A DNA stretch of 64,000 nucleotides from the NCBI RefSeq assembly GCF_018919145.1, contig NZ_JAHLQJ010000013.1:62001-126000 (forward strand). The letters are read 5' to 3'. Source of the stretch: Paenibacillus brevis. GTDB lineage: Bacteria > Bacillota > Bacilli > Paenibacillales > Paenibacillaceae. The notes below the pieces were generated by a model. It was not told the origin of the DNA. It made no database searches and saw only the letters and a list, made by a program, of their open reading frames with translations. Below, piece after piece: positions 8,138-14,795 of this stretch. Position numbers and translations under genes: made by a program. The number at the start of each line of letters is the position of its first letter. Within the stretch, counting starts at the first letter, position 1.

Positions 8138-9148
8138 ATGGCTGCCAGGACGAGTGAGCGGAATGTCATTCCGGTTCCACGCCGGGATGTCGAGGAACTT
8201 TCAAGGGGGAGCGGTCCGGTTATTAAGTACACTTTATCTCCGGAAGAACTGGAGAAATACAGGGGAGGTTCGGAGGATATGGCTAGAGGGGAAAAAGTGG
8301 AAATCAGCATGACCAAGCAAGAGTACTTGCAACAGCGGATCAGTGGGAAGGGCAGAACTCAGATCATGAAGGACTTGGGTTGTGGGACAGCAGCCTTTTA
8401 CAAGCTGCTCAAGGAGTGGGGAATCAAGGAGCCTGATGCTGAAGAGCGGGAGATGGAGCTACTGGCGCCAGTAAAGGAAGTATCCAGTGTTCCCGAGCAG
8501 GCGCCTGCTCAGTTGTCCAGGGCAGACACGCCGAATAAACGTGAACAAGAATTGGCCGAACTTCAGGCGGCCTTGGCGCTTTGGAAGAATCAAGCTACGC
8601 GCAAGGCCGAGTACATTGCTGATTTGGAGGGCGAGCTGACTAAGGCGCGGGAAGAGGCTGAGAGCTTGCAGAACCAGTTCAGGAGCGTAACGCAGGAGCA
8701 AGCTGCAGAGATTTCCCGATTGAATTATGCTATGTCTGGAGCTACCGTCATTGCTAATCAAGCAGGAGCTCGCCTTTCGGAGCTGGAGGAAGAGAATGCC
8801 CAGTTGAAGCAACAGCTTTCGAATTCCGGACAAGCCAGCAAGGTTGTGGCTCCGGTGTTTGGTACGGGGGTTTCACTGTATGTGCCGATTGTTCAGGGCA
8901 CTGATCCTATCCAGGAGCGGCTGAATGTGTACCACGGGCTGGATTCCCTTGGCGGAACATTTGAATCAGCCGGCCTTGATCGGGAACGGATCATGCGAGA
9001 GTTGTTCGAACTCCTGCAGACGGTTGTCGGCTTCGTTGCGACGGATCTGGCGGAGCTACTTCCTGGCCAAGATGTCACGGAGCATGTTCAGCGGTTCTTC
9101 CAGGAGCATAACCGGCAGGCGTATGAGCAGCGCCAAGAGGCAGTGTGA
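8138..9148 (+). CDS. Phage protein with HTH and central coiled coil
   Basis: A 336-residue soluble protein. Residues about 60-95 form a helix-turn-helix (SMTKQEYLQQRISGKGRTQ... DLGCGTAAFYKLLKEWG) like those of resolvase-type or homeodomain-like proteins. About 130-230 is a continuous coiled coil, and the C-terminal 100 residues look helical and globular. No catalytic motif. It is probably a DNA-binding oligomer of the early region; the function is not known. Confidence 0.68.
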   Translation: MAARTSERNVIPVPRRDVEELSRGSGPVIKYTLSPEELEKYRGGSEDMARGEKVEISMTKQEYLQQRISGKGRTQIMKDLGCGTAAFYKLLKEWGIKEPDAEEREMELLAPVKEVSSVPEQAPAQLSRADTPNKREQELAELQAALALWKNQATRKAEYIADLEGELTKAREEAESLQNQFRSVTQEQAAEISRLNYAMSGATVIANQAGARLSELEEENAQLKQQLSNSGQASKVVAPVFGTGVSLYVPIVQGTDPIQERLNVYHGLDSLGGTFESAGLDRERIMRELFELLQTVVGFVATDLAELLPGQDVTEHVQRFFQEHNRQAYEQRQEAV

Positions 9149-9162
9149 GTGGAGGGATCCGG

Positions 9163-9345
9163 ATGAGAGAATATGCGGTTTACAAAGGTGAAGAGTTGCT
9201 GGTGATAGGAACAGCGGAAGAATGCGCCGATGCTTTAAAGGTGAGGCCGGAATATATTCGATGGCTCACTACTCCCACGGCAAAGCGAAGACTGTCCAAG
9301 CGGAAAAATCCTGAAAAGTGTGTAGTTGGAGACGTGATATCTTGA
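9163..9345 (+). CDS. Hypothetical phage protein, 60 aa
   Basis: ATG 9163 follows GGAGGG at 9151-9156, which is better placed than the in-frame GTG 9145. The sequence (EYAVYKGEELLVIGTAEECADALKV) matches the style of short phage proteins that contain an HTH-like helix and a basic tail. Its stop overlaps the TTG of the next gene. Confidence 0.65.
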   Translation: MREYAVYKGEELLVIGTAEECADALKVRPEYIRWLTTPTAKRRLSKRKNPEKCVVGDVIS

Positions 9346-9593
9346 GCATTTCAAACATCACATGGCAAGACTGCGTTGATTTGAGCCGGGAGATTCTTTA
9401 TTCCCCTCCCGGCAACTGGACTCATAATATTCCGGAAGGCTTGGCTCGATTTGAACGGCGTGTGATCCTTCCCTCCGGGCATAAAAAAGTTCTCTTTCGA
9501 GGAGAAAACTATGCCGGAGAATGGCCGGAAGAAGAATGGGATCGCCTGGCCAAACCACGGGAGCCAGATCCGGTACAACTGGAATTATTTTAG
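9342..9593 (+). CDS. Hypothetical phage protein, 83 aa
   Basis: Probable TTG start at 9342 overlapping the stop of the previous gene (TTGA), with TTGGAGA upstream. Rich in tryptophan and acidic residues and ending in DPVQLELF, again a sequence like a beta-clamp-binding peptide (QLxLF). This resembles the N-terminal motif in the gene at 3121, so two small early proteins may dock on the sliding clamp. This is inference; no other domain is seen. Confidence 0.6.
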   Translation: MSISNITWQDCVDLSREILYSPPGNWTHNIPEGLARFERRVILPSGHKKVLFRGENYAGEWPEEEWDRLAKPREPDPVQLELF

Positions 9594-9603
9594 GGGGAGA
9601 ACG

Positions 9604-9969
9604 ATGACTAATAAACCATTAACCCGGCGTCAGGTAGAGGCGCTGGACTTCATAAAATCTTTTGTGGTCAGAAAGGGCTATCCACCTTCCGTGAGGGAGC
9701 TAGCGGGGGGATTGAATCTACAGTCTTCATCCACAGCTTATTGCATTTTGGAGCAGCTTGCGCTTAAGGGGTATGTCAAGAAGGGGAGTAATCCTCGTGA
9801 GCTGCAGATCATGGGGGCTGAAACAATGGCGGACAAGGATGCGGAGATCGCTCGCCTGCGGGAAGCCCTGGAACGAATAGCTGGAATGGAGATCATCGGC
9901 AGCTCGGCAATCTCGATGAAGAGTATTGCATGCAGGGCTTTGGAGCCGATTGGAGGTAAGGCGCTATGA
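9604..9969 (+). CDS. LexA-type DNA-binding protein without peptidase domain
   Basis: A 121-residue protein whose first 65 residues form the winged helix of LexA (LTRRQVEALDFIKSFV, then GYPPSVRELAGGLNLQSSS and GYVKKGSNPREL). Full LexA has about 200 residues with a Ser-Lys self-cleaving domain; here that domain is absent and a short coiled coil (about 75-95) takes its place. It may bind SOS-like operators without RecA-induced cleavage. Start ATG 9604 has TAGGGGGAG upstream; the frame from 9511 overlaps the previous gene. A near-LexA box lies at 44648 in the same prophage. Confidence 0.78.
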   Translation: MTNKPLTRRQVEALDFIKSFVVRKGYPPSVRELAGGLNLQSSSTAYCILEQLALKGYVKKGSNPRELQIMGAETMADKDAEIARLREALERIAGMEIIGSSAISMKSIACRALEPIGGKAL

Positions 9970-10436
9970 AAGCTATTACGATTCATCAGCCCTGGGCAAC
10001 ATTGATCGCAGTCGGTGAGAAACGGTTTGAGACGCGGGGATGGTCAACAAGGTACAGAGGGCCGATCGCCATTCATGCGGGGAGACACTTTAACAAGGAA
10101 GCCTGGATTGAACCACCTATCTATGATGCAATCAGAAAACATGGATTATTATTGCCTGAAGACTTCCCTGCAGGAGCAGTAGTAGCAATTGCTGATCTTG
10201 TTGGGTGCTATCGCATTTATGACACTATCGATAACGGTATACACATTGTCAGATGCCCGAATGACCAATATGACTTTGATAAGGCTGAATTTATCCGCAA
10301 GCCGGAAAGCGATTTTGGTTTTTTCGAAGAAGGTCGCTACGCCTGGGAGTTGGACAACGTCCGGATGCTACCGGAGCCGATACTAGCCAAGGGGCAGCAG
10401 GGGCTCTGGAATTGGGAAAGTAAGGGGCAGTTATAG
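9966..10436 (+). CDS. ASCH-domain protein
   Basis: A 156-residue protein of the ASCH superfamily (PUA-like beta barrel that binds RNA or modified nucleosides). The family signature is seen at the N-terminus, KAITIHQPWATLIAVGEKRFETRGW, with the sequence GPIAIHAGR after it and the C-terminal WELDNVR. Many phages carry ASCH genes, and some members are N4-acetylcytidine amidohydrolases or RNA-binding regulators. The start overlaps the previous stop by 4 bp. The specific substrate is unknown. Confidence 0.85.
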   Translation: MKAITIHQPWATLIAVGEKRFETRGWSTRYRGPIAIHAGRHFNKEAWIEPPIYDAIRKHGLLLPEDFPAGAVVAIADLVGCYRIYDTIDNGIHIVRCPNDQYDFDKAEFIRKPESDFGFFEEGRYAWELDNVRMLPEPILAKGQQGLWNWESKGQL

Positions 10437-10453
10437 CCCCTCTTAGGATAAGC

Positions 10454-10615
10454 TTATTCTTCTTTTGGGGATTTTGATTTTTCCGCCAAGAAGAAGACAA
10501 CTCCGAAGATAATTCCAAAAGTAATGCCAAGAGGGATACTTTTGAGAGCTGCACCAAATACAACGCTAAAACACAAACCTAAAGAGACGCCAGTTACAAG
10601 AGATTTATTGTTCAA
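10454..10615 (-). CDS. Small membrane protein on the reverse strand, 53 aa
   Basis: Reading the minus strand, a strong ribosome site (AAGGAGGTG) precedes TTG at 10615. The 53-residue product has two hydrophobic, glycine-rich segments (SLVTGVSLGLCFSVVFGAAL and ITFGIIFGVVFFLA) and a charged lysine/glutamate tail. It is transcribed against the flanking early genes, so it is an independent unit. It could be a holin-like, superinfection-exclusion or toxin-type peptide, but nothing specific shows this. Confidence 0.65.
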   Translation of the reverse strand: MNNKSLVTGVSLGLCFSVVFGAALKSIPLGITFGIIFGVVFFLAEKSKSPKEE

Positions 10616-10763
10616 TTCAACACCTCCTTACCATAATATTACGAATTTAAACAATATCAGTTTCACATAATCGAGGAAAATGAGTTACGGTCAATGTTTT
10701 AATGCACATTCCGCGGCTGGAGCGCCGCACAAGACCCAAAGAGTGAAGGAGAGGTAGATAAAA

Positions 10764-11000
10764 GTGTCTTACGTAAAGCCGCAATGTGACTGCGGAGAGA
10801 ATTTAATTTGGTGGTCACAACCCACGTTCACATTGAAATATAACGTCGGTAGAAACGGTAGAAAATACAAGAAACCGTTTTCTAAGCACAACGAAGGTGG
10901 TGGCCCATACGAGCGATTGGAATGCCCTTCGTGCCGACAAGAATTTGAAATCGAATATGACGATAAGGGTAGAATCATTCGTGGTGACATTTTTGAGTAA
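10764..11000 (+). CDS. Zinc-ribbon-like small phage protein, 78 aa
   Basis: GTG start with GAAGGAGAGG upstream. Cysteines occur as CDC near residue 9 and CPSC near residue 55, consistent with a zinc ribbon, separated by a basic aromatic segment. Probably a DNA- or RNA-binding accessory protein. The 148-bp gap before it shows no gene. Confidence 0.65.
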   Translation: MSYVKPQCDCGENLIWWSQPTFTLKYNVGRNGRKYKKPFSKHNEGGGPYERLECPSCRQEFEIEYDDKGRIIRGDIFE

Positions 11001-11043
11001 TGCACATTCCGAAAAAATAGTGGAATAGTGTGGTGGATGTTTG

Positions 11044-11193
11044 ATGATCAAATGGATGAAACGGTTTTTTTGCAAACATGACTATCAGAACTTTACCAAA
11101 TCAAGTAGGTTTCAAAATTTGCGTGGAGATAGGATTTATATCGTTTGTACCAAGTGTGGACGAGAGAAAGGATCATTTTTTCGCGAGCAATAG
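11044..11193 (+). CDS. Small zinc-binding-like phage protein, 49 aa
   Basis: ATG 11044 opens a 49-codon frame with CKH near the N-terminus (residues 10-12) and CTKC near residue 35, the pair spacing of a treble-clef or ribbon-like zinc site. The ribosome site is weak. The composition is basic and it sits in line with its neighbours. Real gene status is likely but not certain. Confidence 0.5.
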   Translation: MIKWMKRFFCKHDYQNFTKSSRFQNLRGDRIYIVCTKCGREKGSFFREQ

Positions 11194-11200
11194 AGGCAAA

Positions 11201-11231
11201 GACCCCCATAACCTTGGCCGGGGCGGGGGTC
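11201..11231. repeat. GC-rich intergenic hairpin
   Basis: GACCCCC and GGGGGTC form a 7-bp perfect stem around a 17-base loop between the 49-aa gene and the late-regulator gene. No T-run follows, so termination is doubtful; it could be an operator or RNA element for the next gene. Confidence 0.35.
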
Positions 11232-11293
11232 AATGCAGGCAAATCATTCCTCTTGACATTATAACATGCTAAAGGGGAATGAGGAGAATGGCG

Positions 11294-11788
11294 ATGGCAT
11301 GGGGACCATGGGAACAATGTGAGCTTTTTGCAAAAGCATCTAAAGAGGAGATCCAGCAAGCAGAATTCTACCTCGGAAAATATAGAATGATGTGCGTATT
11401 CATGAAGGACTTTGAAACGGAAGAAGAGGAAATGGCACAAGTAGCGATTGATGGAGAGGTAGCACGTCGTATCGATCAGGAGGACCTGCATGCAGACAAA
11501 ACCGCTAATGCGGCTATTTTGAGACAGAAGCAAAAATGGGTATACTCGCAGTACAGTGTCTTCACGAAGCTTTTGTTCAAGGCCTATAACCAGATTCTTG
11601 ATCCGGAAGCAAAGGAAGCGATTCGGTTCAGATTCATCGAAGGATATTCAAGGAAGGAAACGATTTTGTTTATGCGAAGAGGTGATGCGGCCAGTACCGT
11701 GGATCGGCGCATCGATGCAGGGATAGAATCGGTGGCCAACTCATTGAAGCTGACGGGGTTCTATGATTTCATCAAAGAAAAATTTTGA
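11294..11788 (+). CDS. Phage late transcription regulator, ArpU/RinA-like
   Basis: A 164-residue protein that ends the early region and precedes the late operon, the usual position of ArpU/RinA-type activators of packaging and structural genes. The N-terminal half is acidic and helical. The C-terminal 60 residues resemble sigma factor region 4 (AIRFRFIEGYSRKETILFM, then a helix ending in the stop), which would bind DNA. The chosen start ATG 11294 has GAGGAG 7 bases upstream; ATGs at 11279 and 11288 are too close to a site. The family assignment rests on position and HTH pattern, not on a signature motif. Confidence 0.68.
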   Translation: MAWGPWEQCELFAKASKEEIQQAEFYLGKYRMMCVFMKDFETEEEEMAQVAIDGEVARRIDQEDLHADKTANAAILRQKQKWVYSQYSVFTKLLFKAYNQILDPEAKEAIRFRFIEGYSRKETILFMRRGDAASTVDRRIDAGIESVANSLKLTGFYDFIKEKF

Positions 11789-11871
11789 GGACAAAGTGAT
11801 GACAATGTGGTGTGTTTTGGGAGATTTTGAAGACCACTTGACCATTTATCCCTGTTATATTGGTAATGTAG

Positions 11872-11944
11872 AAAAAGGCGGGAATGACACGCACGGCTGC
11901 ATGAATGCGGCATTGAACCGGGGCGTAACTCTTCTCGCCTTTTT
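11872..11944 (+). terminator. Structured stem ending in a T-run after the late regulator
   Basis: AAAAAGGCG (11872-11880) pairs with CGCCTTTTT (11936-11944), closing a loop that itself contains a GCTGCAT/ATGCGGC hairpin and an ACGC/GCGT helix. The outer arm ends in T5, as in an intrinsic terminator (bidirectional). The internal structure is more elaborate than a terminator needs. Confidence 0.5.
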
Positions 11945-11996
11945 CTGTTCCTTCTTGTCAGTTTATCATTTAAGATAGTAGGCAAGGAGGGATATT

Positions 11997-12269
11997 ATGG
12001 GTATTGTTATATGGGTTATCAATCTTCTCGGTATTGGTATTTCGGCTTTCGGGACATACATATTGTTCAAGGGAACACCGCTTGATTCATTAGGGTTCGG
12101 TTCTTCTACCGATAATTCCGTTATTTTTCCTGACCAATATGAAAAATTATATAGGGATATGATGAACAGAAGAGTTAATTCGATGCGAGGACTCAAGTTC
12201 CTGATGGCCGGTTTTCTTCTTCAGGGAATCGCACAGCTATTCGCGCTATTCCCTTTGTTAAATAGTTGA
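11997..12269 (+). CDS. Small membrane protein, 90 aa
   Basis: ATG 11997 follows AGGAGGG. Two membrane spans: the first at about residues 3-25 (WVINLLGIGISAFGTYILF), the second near the C-terminus at about 69-88. The loop between is acidic and faces one side. No motif. It sits between the late regulator and terminase, an area of accessory genes in many prophages, so an accessory (moron) role is likely. Confidence 0.7.
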   Translation: MGIVIWVINLLGIGISAFGTYILFKGTPLDSLGFGSSTDNSVIFPDQYEKLYRDMMNRRVNSMRGLKFLMAGFLLQGIAQLFALFPLLNS

Positions 12270-12338
12270 AATAATGAGGTAACAAGAGATTTATCGTTAT
12301 TAAGTCAACTTAGGCACGGATTTAATTGATTTGGAAGA

Positions 12339-12368
12339 TTGACTCTGTTTTCATAAGTTCGTTAAAAT
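12339..12368 (+). promoter_or_regulatory. Sigma-A-like promoter ahead of a possible small RNA
   Basis: TTGACT (12339-12344) and TAAAAT (12363-12368) with an 18-bp spacer. Transcription would begin near 12375 and stop at the terminator at 12502, with no convincing gene between. Confidence 0.5.
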
Positions 12369-12374
12369 GGTCTT

Positions 12375-12537
12375 GTCATTCCTCTCAAGTTACTAAGTAC
12401 GTATTCTTTTAAGCAAAGAGCGCAGCGTTTTTGCGGCGGCCGGCACGGTCGCAATGCTCTGGCCAAGCTCATTGCACGTAAGAACTCAATATATAAACTC
12501 AGGTCGTTCCCTCACTGGAGCGGCCTTTTCTATTTTT
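12375..12537 (+). ncRNA. Candidate phage small RNA
   Basis: About 160 bases lie between a good promoter (12339-12368) and a strong terminator and hold no frame with a ribosome site. The part 12417-12465 folds by eye: AGAGCGCAGCG is followed after a GC-rich segment by CGCAATGCTCT, and it contains a further GC-rich stem. This matches a small independently expressed RNA; a riboswitch or untranslated leader is less likely because a terminator closes it before the next gene. Confidence 0.4.
12502..12537 (+). terminator. Intrinsic terminator
   Basis: GGTCGTTCC (12502-12510) pairs with GGAGCGGCC (12517-12525) around CTCACT, followed by a T-rich tract. It would end transcripts just upstream of the 46-aa zinc-finger gene. 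Confidence 0.75.
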
Positions 12538-12553
12538 CTGAGAGGTGATAGCA

Positions 12554-12694
12554 ATGAAACAGAAAAAGCAGCAGCGATTTAAAGATCCTCCTCAGCAGCC
12601 GGCGAAGTGCAAGAACTGCATGTGGGGAGCTTGGACGGGGACGAAGCAGTTTTGTTCGAAGCAGCGGTGTGTGAAGCAGGGAAATCCTTCCTGA
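12554..12694 (+). CDS. Small zinc-finger-like protein, 46 aa
   Basis: ATG 12554 follows AGAGGTGATAG. The product is basic with four cysteines (CKNC, then FC and RC), suggesting a small zinc knuckle. It resembles the short Cys-rich proteins found next to terminase genes in Firmicute phages. Function unknown. Confidence 0.6.
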   Translation: MKQKKQQRFKDPPQQPAKCKNCMWGAWTGTKQFCSKQRCVKQGNPS

Positions 12695-12727
12695 TGTCGA
12701 ACCACGGTATAAGGAGGTGCAGCACGC

Positions 12728-12751
12728 ATGCAAAAAGGTGATGGTAAATGA
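12728..12751 (+). CDS. Seven-codon mini-ORF coupled to the next gene
   Basis: A very strong ribosome site (AAGGAGGTG, 12711-12719) precedes ATG 12728, whose seven-codon frame ends in a TGA that overlaps the ATG of the next gene at 12748. The 12748 ATG has only a weak site of its own, so the mini-ORF may serve to couple translation. It may simply be chance. Confidence 0.3.
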   Translation: MQKGDGK

Positions 12752-13302
12752 ATAGTTTTGAGAGAGATCCATTAATCAATTGCATTGAGAACGGTATAAA
12801 AAATGATATAAGGATTTGTCAACAGAGTGGAGCTCTTCGAGGTGCATTGGTTCTTATCCTTACAGGCATAGATTATATGGCTGGTCTGAATATGCCGAAT
12901 GGTCAAGAAAAGGCAACTCGTAGAGATTACATTGAGTGGTGCGACAGGTACATTCGGTTTAACGGGGACCATTTAATAACTGGAACTGAATTTTATGCGG
13001 CTCGCTGTGGCATGGTCCATTCGTACACCAGCGAGTCAGATTTTCTTGCGAGAAATGGATGCCGACAAATTGGATACATGGATAAAAACGAAACTGATGT
13101 AGTCTATAAGCCGCAAATAAACGAGAATTTAGTTATGTTATCTATCGATGGATTTATAAGGGCATTTTTCTCCGGTATCGACAACTTTTTTATATCTGTA
13201 TTTTCTGACGGAGAGAAGGCACGAATTGTTGAGGAGAGGTTAGAGAAACTTGTGCATATATTTCCATTCCAAGGTACAGAAGGCGAATTAGAAGCTGATT
13301 AA
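12748..13302 (+). CDS. Putative HEPN-like accessory protein, 184 aa
   Basis: Helical protein with the pattern ARCGMVH at about residues 84-90, an R-X4-H motif of the kind used by HEPN-domain RNases. A hydrophobic helix near 28-45 (GALVLILTGIDYMAGL) packs before it, as in HEPN bundles. Downstream there is a helix with IDGFIRAFFSGIDNFF. HEPN nucleases often act in phage defence or toxin systems. The family is suggested by the motif and helical layout only; a non-enzymatic protein is possible. It is in the accessory region before terminase. Confidence 0.5.
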   Translation: MNSFERDPLINCIENGIKNDIRICQQSGALRGALVLILTGIDYMAGLNMPNGQEKATRRDYIEWCDRYIRFNGDHLITGTEFYAARCGMVHSYTSESDFLARNGCRQIGYMDKNETDVVYKPQINENLVMLSIDGFIRAFFSGIDNFFISVFSDGEKARIVEERLEKLVHIFPFQGTEGELEAD

Positions 13303-13348
13303 GGTGTTTAACTTAAACGCATGCTGCAGTATATAGAAGGACAAGACG

Positions 13349-13373
13349 GGGCCGCAGCGTTGCTGTACGGCCC
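13349..13373. terminator. GC-rich hairpin after the HEPN-like gene
   Basis: GGGCCG pairs with CGGCCC, with CAGC/GCTG extending the stem inwards and a two-base bulge. Only a weak T-rich run follows, so it is a modest terminator. Confidence 0.4.
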
Positions 13374-13427
13374 TATTTGTCGCGCCCGTGTACGCAAAAC
13401 CAACTCAACACAAGGGAGGCAATTACG

Positions 13428-13883
13428 GTGCAGCAACCGATGCTTGAATTACCCGACTACGGACCGTGGTTAGTGACGCATAAGGGTGACCGATCTTGTC
13501 GGCTTCTTGCTGATCGGCACTATTCACGCCAGACTGTAGGGAGTCCACAATTCTGCCGCCCAGGATGTAATCTTGTGTTGAGAACAGCAACCGGCGACGC
13601 AGTTTGGGTCACCTGGTCAGGTATTCGGGACGACGGACTACAGGCTTGGGAGTGTACCATTTTTCGGAATGAATCGTCTTACCTCAGCAGCGAAATGATC
13701 CGAGCCGCGGTGGCAGCAACCATTACTGAATGGGGCCAGCCGCCGCCTGATGGCATAATCACATACGTTGATCAATTGAAGGTCCGGAGTTCGAATCCGG
13801 GATTTTGTTTTTTGTCAGCGGGTTTCCGGCGGATTGGAAAGAGTAAGCGGCGAGGGTTAATTCTACTCCAGTTTCTTCCTTGA
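13428..13883 (+). CDS. Phage protein with GNAT/Mom-like pattern
   Basis: A 151-residue protein with GTG start and AGGGAGG 8 bases upstream. The N-terminal pattern LLADRHYSRQTVGSPQFCRP and a later VRSSNPGFCFLSAGF resemble a phage family related to Mu Mom, a GNAT-fold DNA modifier. The Mom link is recalled from the pattern and unverified; a plain GNAT acyltransferase is an alternative. If right, it may modify adenine in phage DNA to escape restriction. The codons for VRSSNPGF also read like a tRNA T-arm by chance. Confidence 0.5.
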   Translation: MQQPMLELPDYGPWLVTHKGDRSCRLLADRHYSRQTVGSPQFCRPGCNLVLRTATGDAVWVTWSGIRDDGLQAWECTIFRNESSYLSSEMIRAAVAATITEWGQPPPDGIITYVDQLKVRSSNPGFCFLSAGFRRIGKSKRRGLILLQFLP

Positions 13884-13941
13884 CCAGTAAAATCATTTGT
13901 CTGATACTGGAATCATTAACTAAAGTTAAGGGAGGATTTAG

Positions 13942-14619
13942 ATGTGGGACTGGTTTAAAAGAAACAAGAGGTTAGTTTTAGGCAGTATGGCGCTAGTAAT
14001 AATATTTCCAATAATATTAAATTACTTCATATTCTCTTGGAGAGCACCTGGAGTAAACGGAGACTGGATGGATTTCTTAGGTGGTTATTTAGGAGCCATT
14101 ATTGGAGTTGTTGTTGTGTATACGACTGTAGTAATGCAGTTGAATGCTCAAAGTAAGGAAAGCAGAGAAAATAAAATGTTTCAAATTAGGCCATATCTCC
14201 GTGCAGAAACAATAAGAGGTTATTCAAACAACGTTGAACAGATAATTTTTTCACCTGCAACTCCCTCAGATGATTATATTTCACCTGAGTTGGCTAATAA
14301 TTTTGGAAGAGGACAATTTAAGCTAGCTAACATAGGTCTGGGCACTGCGATTGATATTCACTTTAATGTAGATACGTATATGTATAACTTCTCATCTAGA
14401 AATTCAGCCTTATTAGTAAAAGATGAATCTGATTTTGAACTATCTACCTTTCTGCATGATACACAGAAGTTTGAAATGAATATTTCGTATAGTGATATGT
14501 TAGGAAATATCGTTGACCAAAAGATTGAATTTTCTACTGAGAAAGTATCAGAAATAGACGGGTATAAATTGCGAGTCAAAAGAACTCACCCACCTGTAGT
14601 TAGAACAACTGCACCCTAG
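13942..14619 (+). CDS. Hypothetical two-pass membrane protein, 225 aa
   Basis: ATG 13942 follows AAGGGAGG. Two membrane spans lie at about residues 10-31 and 45-65 (the second is glycine/valine-rich, GGYLGAIIGVVVVYTTVVM). The C-terminal 150 residues are soluble and mostly beta. It could be a surface-exclusion or other lysogenic conversion protein. Base composition is more AT-rich than the head genes that follow, which hints at separate acquisition. No known motif. Confidence 0.7.
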   Translation: MWDWFKRNKRLVLGSMALVIIFPIILNYFIFSWRAPGVNGDWMDFLGGYLGAIIGVVVVYTTVVMQLNAQSKESRENKMFQIRPYLRAETIRGYSNNVEQIIFSPATPSDDYISPELANNFGRGQFKLANIGLGTAIDIHFNVDTYMYNFSSRNSALLVKDESDFELSTFLHDTQKFEMNISYSDMLGNIVDQKIEFSTEKVSEIDGYKLRVKRTHPPVVRTTAP

Positions 14620-14634
14620 CCGGTGCTTTTTTTA
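14611..14634 (+). terminator. Intrinsic terminator overlapping a stop codon
   Basis: GCACC pairs with GGTGC around CTAGCC, followed by eight T's. The stop codon TAG (14617-14619) lies in the loop. This separates the accessory membrane-protein gene from the packaging region. Confidence 0.75.
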
Positions 14635-14647
14635 TTGGAGGTGCATC

Positions 14648-14770
14648 ATGAACATCAAAGCAATCCCCGTCGACCAAATCAATGCAGCAGCCTACAACCC
14701 ACGCGTTGACCTTCAGCCAGACGATCCGGAGTATGAAAAGCTGAAGCGCAGCATCGAATCCTTTGGTTAG
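14648..14770 (+). pseudogene. Truncated ParB-like phage gene, N-terminal 40 codons
   Basis: ATG 14648 with GGAGGTG upstream opens a frame whose start, IKAIPVDQINAAAYNPR, then YEKLKRSIESFG, is the beginning of the ParB/Srx-like domain of phage ParB-type nucleases or associated methylases, usually next to terminase small subunit genes. It ends at TAG after 40 residues, where family members continue (usually Y-V), and nothing downstream restores the domain. The break is at, or within 10 bases of, the CRISPR repeat fragment at 14777. The rest of the gene appears deleted. Confidence 0.7.
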
Positions 14771-14776
14771 GTAATC

Positions 14777-14795
14777 ATTTCAATCCACGCACCCG
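14777..14795 (-). CRISPR. Partial CRISPR repeat inside the prophage
   Basis: On the minus strand, 19 bases are identical to the 3' part of the array-2 repeat (CGGGTGCGTGGATTGAAAT), including the complete 11-base TGGATTGAAAT handle that I-C processing leaves at the crRNA 5' end. The 5' half of the repeat is absent; instead a different hairpin (14793-14831) precedes the handle. A chance 19-base match is negligible. No second repeat is seen nearby. Confidence 0.8.

Noticed and set aside
9511..9603. N-terminal extension of the LexA-like frame
   Set aside because: It overlaps the previous gene, and the domain and ribosome site begin at 9604.
11253..11258. TTGACA before the late-regulator gene as a promoter
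   Set aside because: No -10 element exists at a 15-19 bp spacing.
11763..11978. 71-aa forward ORF after the late regulator
   Set aside because: It covers a structured terminator region and has no good ribosome site or homology pattern.
13775..13800. tRNA T-arm-like sequence GGTCCGGAGTTCGAATCC in the 13428 gene
   Set aside because: The codons for the conserved VRSSNPGF stretch explain it, and no acceptor, D or anticodon arm is found upstream.
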